Shown piece after piece: positions 1 through 13,900 of a stretch of 64,000 nucleotides of DNA. The translations under genes were made by a program, and so were the position numbers. The DNA is taken from assembly GCA_014706295.1 (NCBI GenBank), contig JACSVZ010000003.1, positions 328,473-392,472 of the forward strand, read 5' to 3'. Positions within the stretch are counted from its first letter, which is position 1. The number at the start of each line of letters is the position of its first letter. The notes below the pieces were generated by a model that did not search any database, was not told where the DNA came from, and saw only the letters and a list, made by a program, of their open reading frames with translations. The DNA comes from Lycocorax pyrrhopterus obiensis (Eukaryota; Chordata; Aves; Passeriformes; Paradisaeidae).

Positions 1-1922
1 ACTGGCACTCTATGCTCCCCCTCCCTGTGAAGAAGCCCCAAAGGAGCAAGAACAGCAACTGCTGGGATTAAAGGTGCCCTCCAACTTCCATACCTGGAGC
101 TTAGCTGGGGAGTGGGGGATTGTCAGACTTGTGCACTGAAACCTTCCAGTTTCTGTCCCCACATGTGACAAGCTGTCAGCAGAATGACAGGGCAGCAGAG
201 TGCCAGGGAATGGGTTTCCCACTTGGCTGTTAAGCACTTCCAAGCTCAACAGGAAACACATGGTAGTGTTTGACTCCAGGGTGCGTCTTCTGTTCCTCCT
301 GTCCCCACTCCTCAAAAAAGCAGGGAGAAGAGCTGTTGTCTCTGCAGGGACTGGCAGGGATGCAGCTGATGACACTCTGCATGTGCACAGCATGCTCTGC
401 ACTGACCCCTGAGCCCCTGTCCCACCACAGGAGGTTTCATTGCTCGTGTGTGTCACTAACTGGGCAGGGGAAGGAGACCCAGCACGTGCTGCAGTTCCTG
501 CTTCACTGGGGATAGAACCTGCTCCACTGGAAATGCCACCAGGCACTTCCTTCTTCTACCTTGGGCTTTCTAAGGTGGAAGATGAGCCTTACAAATCTTT
601 AACATGCAAAATATTACTAATGCTTTCCTCAGAGCCCTTCCAAGAAGGTTAAAGTTGAAGTCAGGAAGCCAATGCTAAGGTTGCAAATGCAATCTCGTCT
701 CTGTCCTTCCTGCATAAGCATTCATTAATTACACAGCCTCAGGTCCTTCATTATGTGATTTCTTCTGCAACTCTATATAAACATCCTGAAAATATTTTCA
801 TTCCCCTGTGCCTGTGTTCTCTATAAAATAGTATTATTCTGGATTTTAAGTGCTCTCACGCAGGCTCTGAATGATCTGCTGATTGCTTAAAAAATAATCA
901 CACAATCAAAGGCAAATCTGTCAAGTCTCAATTTTATCTTTCTGTCAGTCTCCAACAAAATGAGTTCCCTGTTAATTGATTTGTAATGGAATTCTCCCCA
1001 AGTTCTTTTCAGAGGCCAGGGCAAACTGGATGCAGCAGAAGGCTGCTCATTTTAGTGAGTCAAGGCTGCTTCACACCAGGAGCTGAAGGTTGTTCAGAGT
1101 TCTGTCCTCACTGTGAGCTCCTTGCAATCTTCTTCGGTGCCACTAGTTAATTACAAAGGACTCCATAAATTCTCTAAATCAGTCCAGACTAAGTGCATAC
1201 TCTGGGATTACTGTACTCCTATGGGTATGGAAGAAGAAAAAAGGCTGCTAACTTCTGATATTTGTCTGTAGAATCAAAAATACCTCTTGTACGAGGAATA
1301 TTTATTTATGTATATCCAAGTTTTAACCCCTATAATAATGCAGGCTCATCTGAGTCAGCTGCTAAGATTCTTCACTCACCTTTATCTTGGATGAAAACAC
1401 AAGGTTCGAGGAGTTCTTAGCTTGATAAAATAGAATTGCTGCTTGGGACATGGAGGTTAACACCTCTACACCATGTAGAATGTATCAAATAATAAACAAG
1501 TGGGTTCACTGTCTTACATGTTTTCTGATACAGGAAATGTATTATAGCAGATCCTGACTTGAAGCATTGTTTTAATTCAAACTTGGATCATTTCTCTTAA
1601 TTATGAGGCTCCTTCTACCAGCCATCCAGTATTCCTGGATGTCTCCTATCAAGCCAAGAGCCATGCCCGGACTTAAGGATATAAGGAAAAAAACTGACTT
1701 GAAACCTGATGTAATCACATTGCAGGGGAAAAGGCAGAAGCTGCCTGCCCAATATGGAGCATTCCAGAACCCAAACAGCCCTTTGAGATATGCAGTTGGC
1801 AAAATAAAGCCCAAAGACCCTTGAAGTCTGCAGAGTCACCTTTAAAACAAGCTCTGGGCGTTGCAGGCACGTGCTGGGCAGGTGATCTGCAGGAGCTGTA
1901 ACTGATGCCCCTTGTTTTATAG
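1..1922 (+). other. TAOK3: TAOK3 intron (upstream part)
   Basis: Non-coding DNA upstream of the first TAOK3 exon in the window. It is AT-rich and ends in the acceptor TTTTATAG before 1923. I see no exon, RNA gene or recognisable repeat here. It is taken as intronic because the first exon opens in phase 0 in the middle of the TAOK3 protein, so earlier exons (kinase domain) lie outside the window. Confidence 0.75.
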
Positions 1923-4900
1923 GACAGTGAGCATGGATCAAACCTGAGTAGGAAGATGGACAGTCTGGGCAGCAACCATTCCATCCCCAGTATGTCTGTG
2001 AGCACAGGCAGCCAGAGCAGCAGTGTGAGCAGCATGCAGGAGGTCCTGGATGAGAGCAGCCCTGAGCTGGTCATGATGCATAGTGACGAGAGCACCATTA
2101 ATTCCACCTCCTCCGTTGTTCACAAGAAGGTACGTGTGCCCTGGTGCTCTGCGCTGAGAGCAGGAGCTGCTGCTGGGCTTGCCAGAGTCAAGTTCTGTGG
2201 GGTTTTTGTCTTTAAAAGCATCTAAACAACCTCTGCCCATGAAAAGAGGTTGTTACTGAAAGAGCTGTCAGTGCCTAGGCAGGATCACCCAGACTCCCCA
2301 CATGCCCCGCCCTGCATGTGCACCTCTTCCTCTCTGCTTGGGATGTCCTTGTTTTCTTGGGAATGCCTGTCCTGTGTTCTGTGCTGTGCTGACAAGTGGT
2401 CCTAGCAGCCAAGCTCACCCTCTGCCTGGCACAGTGTGTGATTCAAACCTGCCTGCACTTGGATTTCCCTCGTGAGGAGTGGAAGTGTGCAGAACTTTGG
2501 ACCCTTCCCACAAGGTATGTTTGGAGTCTAGTTCCACTCAATGCTTTCCTGCTCCTTTGCTGCGTGCTGTGATCTGATGCCTTTCATTTTCCTAGGGCTG
2601 GATATCAAGCTAAGGTTGTCTAGTTGTAAGCTAGCATCTCATCTCCACTGTTTGTCTGACTAAAACAGTCTTGGCTTGGCCTTAGCAGTGTCATTTGCTA
2701 GTGGGCAGCAAAATGTAGGTTAGTTGTGTTGGTTTCTTTTGCAAGGAACTTCAAAGTGTACGTTTGCTTTTTGCCAGAGGAGCTAAAACATTGCAGCAGC
2801 ATGAAGAATATGAATTCCTTGTTTGTAAGGTTACAGTAAAGCTTGGTTGTCACTAACTAAATATTTCTAAGCAGTTTTTCTTCCTGAAGTGCAGGGTTTG
2901 TGTCACTGAATATTAAGAGCTGTTGAAAAACTTTTTCTTCAACAAAACATGGTCCTACATATTTAAAGATACTGACAGAGAAGTTGCAAAGGTTTTAGGA
3001 GTTTGCCTCTTTCCTAAAGACACTTGACAGCATCTTCAGAGAAGATTGTTTATTCAGAAAGGTGAAAACAAGGTGTTAGGTACCAAATGCCAGCCCATGG
3101 AACTGTCCTGGATGAATAGCAACACCACTGACGGATGTTCTGGGTGGTTGTGATTGGAGGTCTTTCTTATTTTGTTTTCAAAATGTGTGCTAACTTTAAT
3201 TTCACATTGTTAAATGGCCATATTTGCTTGTGCATTAAAATGGAAGTTTGAGGGACTGATTTACACAGAAGTCATAGGTTATAATGACTGCTCATAAAAA
3301 CAAAACATGAGCTGCTCCCACCAGACTTAAATGGCATTTGTGGAAGGAATAGAATTCCTGCTTGTTTCAAGACTAATTTTATGTTCTGTAATGGTTGTAT
3401 GACACTTGTAAAGTACAAATACAGGGTTTCTGATGCCGTGAATTCAGTCCTCTTAGACTTGTGTGTAGCTGTTCAGTTGAGTAGGATGCACAAACAGGAC
3501 ACCACATGGAAGTTTTTATCTGATTTGAAAAAAACGGTGTCTTGCACACTTGTAACTGAAGTGTCGTAAAAGAAATCACCTCTAGATCACTTAACGCAGA
3601 TGTTTTAGGGTAATTTTGAGTCCAGAAAGCCCAGATCTGCACTGATGGTCTTCACAAAACAGTTAATGATTGGCTGGGACTGCTGATCTTTGGAGTGGAG
3701 TAGATTCCTTCTCCGTTGGAAAATGTTCCCTTCTGCTGTATGTCATTCATAAAGCAGATTTGGACTCTGTGTAGCAGGACATATTCCAGTCTGCAAATAT
3801 ATTGTTTTAATTTAGTACACTTTTTTTTTATTCTTTGTTACTTTGGGGAATGCAATTTTAAATGGCAAACTGCTTCATATGTGTATTGTGTTTATTAATA
3901 TTGTGTGCAGTGAAGAGACTAAAATTGGAGCAGGACACTTCAGGGGGTTTATATCCACATGCATCCCCCTTGATTTTCAAGGTGAAGTTCCTTGTTCTGG
4001 CAAGATTTCAGTTTGTCTTTGTGCTTTAACTGTGTTTCTGGAAACTGTGATGAAGCTGAGTTTTGGATGTCACTCTGGAGCCCCTCACAGACACAATGGA
4101 AAGAACCTGGGGTTCAAGTTTAATTCAAGCTCTTGTTTTGCATTTAATCAGCCTTTAAAGGCTAAAAAGAAAATAATGATGAACATAATCAGCACTTCGT
4201 GGGTATAGGGTCACATATGAGATGGTTTTGACATGGGCGAAGTCAAAAGTGTTATGTAAAATTGCAATATTCCACAAATGTGTTAATTAATAACCTCCAG
4301 ATTGTGTAAAGGGTCCAAGATGGCAAAATGGCCTGGAGTGTTGGTGTTTTCTATGGCTCAAAGCTCTGAAGTGTCAGAGGCCTTTTGGTGCTTGGGCCAC
4401 AGCCCCATAATGTCATGTGCAAGTAAAATGTAGGCTGGAGGAGTCTGTGGTTGTGTGAGATGCAGTTCTCAGCCTTCAGTGCTTCCGGCTGCTGCCTGGT
4501 GTGGGGAGCCAGGCTGGGGTGGCCTTGGCCTGCAGGAAATCGGGAGCAGCCCATTCCCTGTGTGGTGCTTGGCTGGGAGAAGCCTCAGGCATCTCCGTGG
4601 AGCACTCCTGGCATCTGTCCCATGGCCAGTTACCGTGAGGCACAGGCTTAGGGAAGAGGCTGATGGAGTAAAAGCACTTATAAACAACTCATTTTCTTTC
4701 TTTTTTTTAACAGCTGCTAGTTGGCTGTAACTTCCAAAAATGTTTTGTGGTCACAGGGTAAGTGAAATGACCTGTTCTGATCTGGTTAATTTTCACTAGC
4801 TATGCTAGTTCATGGCAGCTGAGGTTCTTGGGGTTTGCCTGCATTTGGGATAAATCCTCTCTGGAAAACAGGCACAGCCTTATCCCTTCCACAGGACAGT

Positions 4901-7900
4901 AGAGCTCCATGGTTTTAAACTTGTGCTTAGAACAAAGGTGACTCCCATCTGTCAGAATACACCTGTTAGGTTGGAAGAAAAATCACTGTACAGGAATAAA
5001 ATATTAAAAATAATTACAAGCCATAATTGAATGTGGAGCTTTTTATGGTTTTTTTTTAGTTTATAGCTGTGTCCTGAACTCCTGGGAGGAAAAAAATGGC
5101 AGTAATATGAGCTACTCAGGCAGGCAGCCCATCCATGGGTTCAAACCCTGCTCCCTCAGGAGGACACCTTAATCAGCAGCATATTTTTTTCAGGAAATTC
5201 AGATGTCTGGCTTGGATGAGGAAGTTTTCCTTGCCCTGTTGCAGGTTCCAGGTTGGTGACCTCCTCCATGTACATCTCAGTATGGTCAGTGTAAGAACTC
5301 TGGGTCTCTTCTGAATATAGTTAAATAACTTTGCTACTCCGTCCAAGGATCATCTTGCCTATGGATACACATTCTCACATCCATCTCCTTTTAAGAGTTG
5401 TTCAGCTGCACAGGTTGAGAGCTGAAGAGTAAATGACAGCTCTGATACAAACCCAATTGTATCTGAGAGCCCCCAAAAATGACAGAATGGGGCAGGGAGT
5501 TAAACTCCAAATACATTGTGCTTCAAAGACACATAACCCAGATTTTAAAATCAGATAAATATCAGTTTCAATTAATCTTAAAAATGAAGAGAAATGTTTT
5601 TGGCTCCCAAAGTAAGACAATAAAATGAGTATAGGCATCAGCTGATGCATCAGAGATGTTTTGTCACCTGCTTTGTTCAGCTGCTGGTAAATGGCAGTGT
5701 GGGCATGGGTGGCTTCCCAGAAATACTATTTCGTTGTCCCCAATGAATTTATTATTATTTTATTCCCACAAAACTATAGTAGTAGGATGTTGTAATCTTT
5801 CAATCTAAACAAAAACCAGTACTATATTGGGTTTTTTTTCAACTGCAATACTCACTTGTTGCTGTTTCTTGCTTAAATCTTAAAATCATCAGTGCTTTCT
5901 GAAACTTGGGCAGTAAAATGCCAGGGAAATCTTGTGATTAAGATCTAGTTCATAACGAAAAGATGAAAAGAGGATGTTTGTAGTTGATCATCACAAATTC
6001 TCACCCATTGTCTGTAATAATGAAGTACCTTTGTAATAACTGCTGCAATCTGAGTGACCACCTAGATCCTGTAAATTAACCTGTGCACATCTCCTGTTGC
6101 TGCTACAATTAATTTCAGCATTTGTGGGGAATTTTGTGCGTGAAGAGAGCTCTGGGGTGGCTGCTCCACATGAGTTACAACCAAGGGAAAGCTGAGGGTG
6201 TTGTCCTGTGTGTCAGGATTTATGATTCACACATGGAAAAGATGATTTTTATGAGATGTAGCAGGTATTTAGGTAATGGCTTGGTTTAGTCTTGCATGTG
6301 CTGGCAGTGATGACCCCTCACGTGCCTTCTGGAATCGTGTCAAGCAAGTTGGGGACAGGAAGCTTTGTCTTGAAAAACTTTTGATGCTTAAACCTCTCTG
6401 TTGGTCATTGAGGCACTTAATGTAGTGTATTACGACAAACGATGCCACACTGTTGTTTTCCTTGCTCTTTAAATTCCTAGAAAGCAGGGATTTGCTGCAA
6501 TTCCATAGAAGTCCTTACCATGGCTTGGAAAATGCCTTTACTGTTTGTGTAGGAGACTGGCAGCCCTTCCAGTTAGTGAGTCTTCCTGCATCTGTGAAGG
6601 TTTTATTTGGTGTGCATAGCAAAAAAACCCAGTGTGAAAGGGAGTATTCCTCCTGAAGAGAAGGTGGAGGTGTCCCAGCTTGGGGCTGGGCAGAGTTTGG
6701 ATGGTCAAGGCCTTTTTTCAGTGAGAAGGATGAAAAGACAGTGTGTGGTAGAACTGGGATGGGATTCGGAGCAAAAGCCACTCTGTAGCGGATTTTGAAC
6801 TTATGGTTTGAGCACAGACTCATTGTGAGGTGCTCAGAGAACACACCAGGAGAAGCCATTTAGATCCAACTGGAAGCCACTGGAAGCTCCACCAGCTCTG
6901 GTCAGATAATGCTGTGAAAATATTTGAGAGGGGTTTTGTCCTGGCAATGTCCCAGCCAAATCCCCGCCCCCCTCTTGTTGTGATCAACCTGAAAACTGTT
7001 TATGTGGATGATACAGTCAGAAGAACAAATTATTCCTTCAGTAGGAAGTTGAAGATTCTGGATTGTTGGCCCTGAAGAGAAGGATTTTAATGAGTGAGTT
7101 GTGAGCTGTGCATGCCCAAACTGGCATCCTTAAAGCAAATATTGCAAAAAAACCACAAAAAACAAGTGGAAAATAAAATATATACAGAAGATACATTACT
7201 TTAAAAACAAACCAGGGTTTGAAGTGCAGATTTGGGACTGAGAGGTACCCTGACCCAAACTTGATGAGTTTCTAGGGTGCTTTCAGTCAGATTTTACTTA
7301 CTGGGTACCTTGAGCTGAGGTGCCAATTTTGGGTCTTTGTTTCCCACACATCTGAAGCTAAAAGTTGGAAATAAAATTTCCTTATCTGTGCCAACAGTTA
7401 TGACTGCAATGTCTCTTAGCAAGTTTTTGGGAGAAGAAGAATTTTATTTTAAAAGTAGCAAAATTCTGTTTTCTGGGTTTGTAGGGAGATGTTAGTCTTT
7501 GCCATCAGTCACCTCATCTGTGGAAGGCTGGTGGAGATGTGGCTACTCTTAGGTTTATTTCTCTTATCAGCTGTCCCTGGGGCAGTGTAACCTGTTAGAT
7601 TTGGTAACTCTTCGTGCCAAATGTTTTCATTTTTGGTAGTGGGATAGCTTTTCCAAAAAAATGTTTTGCCTGTTAAGGTTCTCTGGGCTTAGCTGAGAGT
7701 TGGTGGGTGCCTGTCTGCTGCAGAGTGCTCAGATCCCAGATTAAGGGGTGCCAAGGACAACCACTGAGTTTTTTTGTCCACTTGAAATTGGTCCTTTGGC
7801 TTGCTCAGTTGCAAAGGAATTTTCCCATTTCTTGCCCAGCTGAGTTTGAAATGTAGAATGTGGTTAATTCACATTCCTGAAGGGCAATTTAATTCTGCTC

Positions 7901-10900
7901 GGAGCTTCTCGTGTGTGCTGAGGTGACCAGAGATCCCATAAAACAAGGCCAGGGTGATGTTCTGTCTTCTAAAAATCCACCTCAGAAAGTAAATCACAGA
8001 TTAATTTTACAGCATAAAAAGCAATTGCAACTTAAACTTGTTATTTTAGGTGGTGTTTTGGAGTGTTCTGAAAAGTCTGAATGCCCATTTTAAAAGTTGG
8101 GTTTCTTTTTCAGTGATTTGCAGCTTCTCTAGATTTAGTATTTCCCATTCCTCCTGCCATACCAGTATAATGGAGAGAGGGAAGATGATCCAGGGATTTG
8201 GGGTATTGCTTAGCAGACCTTGGGAACCCTGTGCACTCACAAGTGCTGCTGCAGGCTCTCTGTGTGACCAGGGGTGACATTTGTCCTGTCCCCACCTTCA
8301 TTTCATGGCTGTGTACAGGACTGGTGGCTCCTGTGTGCTGTTGTTTCCTCTGTGGTTCGGGTGGGTGAGTCTGGTGTAGATCTTTTCTACAGGGTTTGAG
8401 ATCCCTCCAGTGAGGCCATGAGTCAGATTAAACTGAGTGATGCTGTTGGACTTTAAATGTTTAATCAGGATTTTTTGGGGATGGCTGTTCCAGAGCCTTA
8501 GATGTGCCTTTCTCTGGAAAGTGGGCAAGTCCAAGAGCTCTGCCTGTCACACCAACATACACAAGTTGGAAGTCTGAGATCAGCCCAACTTTCAGTGATG
8601 TCTCTTGTGGTCTCACTGCTTTCCCTGTCAGACAGTGCCACAAATGCCCAGTATAAGGATGACCAATAGAAAATGAAACTGCAGCTTTTCATGACACTTC
8701 ATATTTCTGTGGAGGACTGTCCTTTTCAGCTGTTTTGGCTCATTCTGTGTCCCTTGTGTGGGTGTAGAGGAGCTGGTGCAGACTTGGCTCTGTGGTGGCC
8801 TTGGGCTCTGTGCAAAGGCAAGGGAAAGGTGAGCATGGAGTGGGAACAGTCAAAAGGAAGGATAAGGAAAGGTTTTGGGGTTAAAGCGCTTTTAATCCAT
8901 GTGGTGTTCAGCTCTTAATATCAGCATTTCTGCACCTAATTGGCTTTTGCTTGAACTCGTTTCCAGAATCCTGTTGAAAGGGACTCAATGTGTGTGGGTC
9001 CAGGTGAGAAGCAGCTGGAAATTGAGACCAGCAGAGAGGAAAACCAGGTGTCTGTGGGGTGGGAAAGGAGCATGGGGATGACAGCAGTGTCCTGATGGAG
9101 ACACCATGGTGGCTGGTTTCTCACTATGGGGCTCTCTGACCTTCCTGGTGTCTGCTGAGGCATGGCAGGGTGGCAGAGCTGCTCCTGCTCATGGGGCAGC
9201 TCTTCCCTTCAAGGGCTTTCTAGGCACTGGCAGCCTTTATTTTGCACCCCTGAGAACTGGAAACTCGATTTAATTCGGGAAGAATCTCAGTCTTCTGTAG
9301 AGGTTTTAGGAGCTGGAGGTTGAGGATGGGAGTCATGACACTGTGGTGGGTGAAATGTGGCCCTGCAGAGCCAACGCTGCCAGGCAGGAGCGGGGTGTGC
9401 CTGGTGTCCAAAGACTGCTCCATCCCCAAGGTGTAGTCGGCAGGTGCGCTGACTTTTGGCAGTCACCGTTCCAATTGGGAAAATTGTGGTGGTGTGGTTT
9501 TTTGCTGGCCTTTCTGAGGAGGGTTTCTCCTGGAGCTTTGTTCCACTGCAAAATTTGCTCACGCCATTTGGGAAAGGCACAGCCGGTCCCGGTGAAGCCT
9601 TGCCAGGGAGCAGGAGGGAAGCTGCGCTGGGAACCATTTCTGCTAAAACCTGGGAGCTGTTGCTTTAAAAAGGAAAAAAAAAAAAAAATCCTTTGTGGGC
9701 TGTGGAGAGAAAGTGCTAGAACTGTGCAGGATCATGACTGGAAAGCAGGATCCCTGAGTGGTCACGGAGGTTTTCCAGGTCCTCTCCAGCCTGTCATGGA
9801 TTTAGTCGGGATGCTCATCCCCCACAGCAGATAGCAAACAAGGGACAAAGAAACCCTATCGAGGACACACCGCTCGGCAAAGGGAATGAGGCAGGATGTT
9901 GCTCTGGTGTTAAAAGGGAACAGGATCTCCGTGGCTAGACATGGGAATCACGTTTTCACCAGGATCGCTGAGTTGCAGTGCTTGAACCCGACCTTCCCGA
10001 GGACTCCGATCGCCCTGCTCCGCTTTCTGCTCCTGGCTCGCTTTTTTCTGGCACATATGTAATACTGGAGGTTTAAAAAAAAAAAAAAAAAAAAGGGAGA
10101 TTAAAAAAAAAAAAAAGGCAGCCCGATCCAGGGATTCGGAGGCATCCCGCTAGCGATCAGCTGACGCACCGAGCCAAGCTGCAATGTGTTGCTTATTCAT
10201 TTTGTACGGTGGGAGCTGCCGGGGCTAAGCAGAGAGCTGAACTATGCCTCTCCTACAGCCGCGCTTGTGCAGACAGAGGGGTGAGAGAGAGGCAGCCGCC
10301 GCGGGAAGAGCACAGCTGGACTTTCTCCTTGTTTTTATCCATTTCTGCAGGATCATGTATTTATAAGGGATGAGGTGGGCCACAGGGATCGCAGGCCTGA
10401 GGTGCGGCCTACCCAGTCAGTGCAGAATCAGGCCCTCCACTACCGGAACCGAGAGCGCTTTGCCACAATCAAATCAGCATCTTTGGTAAGAGCCCCCATC
10501 CCACCCCACCCCATCCCACCCCACTCCATGGCCCCTCGCTGCCATCGCCGCCCGTCCTGTTGGTGCTGTTGGCATAGCAACTGGATATTGCACTGAAAGA
10601 GATTTTACCTCTGTGTTTGTGTGTGTGTGAGAGAGAGAGAGATGTAAATGTGAAATATGTTTAATTTCTCTGTGCATTTCCAGTGTGAGAAAACCCACCT
10701 TCCTGGGTGAAGTTAGTATCATCTCATTTCCCCCTGCTCCATTTCCCACCTGCCCCTTTTGTTAATATATTTATCTGCATGTGCATAAAGTATGTGTGAG
10801 ATGTGTGAAAGCTGCTGGAACGCTGTGGAGATGCAGATGCAGATGGGTTTAGGAACAATAAGATCTCTGCTGCCCGCCCTGAGCCACTGCCTGGTGTTTT

Positions 10901-13900
10901 TTTTTTTTTCATTCATTCATTTATTTCAAGCAACTGTACCGTGACTGCATTTTCCAGCCTGATCCCTTGGAAGGATTGCTGGGCTGCGATAAGGGAGAGA
11001 GAGGGAGAGGGCTTACAGCAGGCTGTGGGCTTACAAAGGGGAGGGGGATGGGATGAATCCATCAAGATTTGTACTATTGCAAATGTGATTGCTGTGGATG
11101 CCTTTGTAGTAGGGAAAGGGGTGTGTGCCAGAAGAGTTAGTTGTGTGCCGCCTCCCCCACCCCGTATCCACCCGGGCTGGGAGCAGCCTTTTCCAGGGAA
11201 AGCAGTGAAAAATGGCCCTTCAGAGGTAAAATGAATGTCCTATTAAATATTTCAGCCCGCTGGTATTAGAGGTCAGATGGACGGGGAGCATTACAAAGTC
11301 CCCATGGTTTGGCCATGGCACTTGCTCAGTGCTATGACATCATCCTGGACCAACCCCGAAATTACACCAGCGAGCCCTCCCCTTCCCGCTTTCTCCTGCC
11401 TCCACCATGGGAGTTCTCCTTCCAGACCACCATTTCTGGATCCCCAGAATCACTTCCCATTCCTGCACGCACAAGACACGGAGTGTGTGCGTATGTGTGA
11501 CCACAGCTAAAGGTTGTGAGTGGAGGGAAGCAGCAGCATCCATGCCAGCAGCCCAAATTTTTCTGTGTGATTGTTGCTGCTGCTGTTAAAATCTAAAATG
11601 ATGCTGTGGCATTCGGGCTTCTGCCCAGATGCTTCCTGGGAGCATCTGAATCCCATCTTTCTCAGGTGTATTTCTGGGTGCCCATACCCTGAGTGCTCCC
11701 CCGGCTGGTGTCCCCTGCTCCCCACCAGTTTCAAGAGTGACCTAGAAATGTGTGTGTTAGAGGACTTCATGCAGCACACCTGACAGGGGCAGGATCCCTG
11801 CTCTCCTGGAGACCCTCTGCCCTGGGAATTTCTCCTTTTGGTGTGTGTGTGTTTGCACCCAGTGTACTGCCAGCTCTTCTACTGCCTGCACTGAGCAGAT
11901 AAAAGTAGGACCCAGTTAGGTTGGCTGGAGGGAAGAAATGATGAATGACTCATGTATCATATTCCAGACATACAATTTCATTGATAAATTGATATGTGTG
12001 ATGAATATATTCATGTTCTTTTACTCCCTGAGCAAAGCTGCTGCACCTTGTGTCCTGTCTTCAGCAGCAGAGCCCATAACTCCTGTCTTCCTTGGAAATG
12101 TCATCTCTGGGCTACTTGGGTGGCTTGAAGGGATTGCTTGGCCCCTTTGGGAGCTAATGGAAGTATGGGCCGTGAGGTATTCCCAGATCCCTGAGCTCTG
12201 GGGAAGACAGCTGATATCCCAAGGTCACTCCTAAATCCCGTGGCAGCCTCCTGTGGGGCTGGGATTGTGTCTGCCTTAATTCCTTAGTCACTTGGATTTG
12301 CTGAATCTCTTTGCTGCAGTGACCAAGTGATGATAAAGATAAAATTAATTTTAGGTGGGGAAGATGGAAAGCTTTTTGGAGAACTTCTCTTTTGGGGGGG
12401 GGGGTGTTTCTGTGGAACGTGCTCTGTTGTCCCCATCATACACACACGTATCCCCTTCCCAGTGTAGAGGGAAGTTCCCAACACACCACCTGAGCACTCC
12501 GGGAGGTGTTGGTGTGTCCTTACTTCTGAGGTTATGTGGTGGGGCAGAAGTGTCCCTGTGTTTGCCACAGAAATATTTCATTGTGTTGAGCTTTCCCGTT
12601 AATAATCTTCCATTCCCACCTCTTCATGTTCCAAAATGGAAATCTAGGGGTAAAAATAAAAGTTTAAACCCCATTGCACAGAACCTGAGTGTCAGTGCTT
12701 GTGTTGGAGCACTTTTTATCACTGTCACCATTCAGTGCCTGGATGATGTCGCTGAGGAGAAGTGCTGAATGCTGCTGCTCCTCTGGCCAAGGGAGAACGT
12801 CTTCCTGCTTCCCTGTCCAGTGCTTGTGAGGAGGGCAAGGACAGTCATGGAGCTGATACAGGGAGAAAGACCTAAACATGCCTGGAATTTGTAGTGCGAA
12901 CCCAGAAATTCAGGCTTTATTCGTTTCTCTGTGTTAATTTACACTTTCAACAGCAGCTGGAAAAGATTTTTCCTATGTGAATGGGTGCTCAAGATCCTGC
13001 AGAGGTTAAAAACAAGCAAACCAGCAACCTTTGATGGTTCCCTACATCCTGGCTGCTGCCCATTTCTCAGCAGCTGGGAGCATCTTCCCAGGCACAGAAA
13101 GGTTGTGCAGTTGGGAGCATCAGGTGGCCTGTATTACAGACAATCAAAAATGGGAGTTCTGGCCCCAAATTAAATAATATGGGATGATATTTGGGTGCAA
13201 AAACTTCCTTTTATGGGATTTGCTGAAAACCACCCCCCAACATGAGACCGGGGCAGTGTTTTTAGAAGAAAAGCATCAAGTCTGGGGCTGGTCGCTCCAC
13301 AGCTGTTCCTGCTGGTGCAGTCCAGGATCTGGGGCCCTCAGGTCCTTGCTGTTCTCCCATAGATCAGGATATTGCAGTTGGAGGTAAGACTGGCATTCCT
13401 AAAAGGAATCCAACATACAAGTTGGATCTCTTTCCAAAAACAAGCTGAAGCAGTTTCAGGGAGTGCAGAGGTCACAGGGGAACTTATATTAGACAGCTGA
13501 ACACTCCAGGTGACCCTGTGATTTGAAGAGATTCCTTTGCCCTGTTACTCTGCAAAAGCATCATGTGAATGTGAAGGAAACTGGACAGACCTCCAGAGAA
13601 AATAGTCAAATGAACTAACCACAAAGAAACAGGCTGTGGTTATCTCTTTCCAGTCTTGCAGTAGTGCTTTAATATTGCTCAGATTAAAGAAAATAATGAA
13701 AATGAGCAAATGTGTGTAAGAAAGATGAAAGAGCTTAACTTAGGTCATAATTCAATCAGCAGTTTTAGTAGTCATTTTTTCCTGGACCACCTTTCTCTTT
13801 AATCAGTTTTGTGTGGTAACAGTAACCATCGCTCACCTGGAACGGTGATGGAAAATACCCTGCATATTTCTGCTGTTGGAGTAAAAGTTGCCATCTGAAA

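Noticed and set aside
1603..1824. 73-codon + strand frame before the first TAOK3 exon
   Set aside because: It does not match the TAOK3 protein and is not bounded by matching splice sites.
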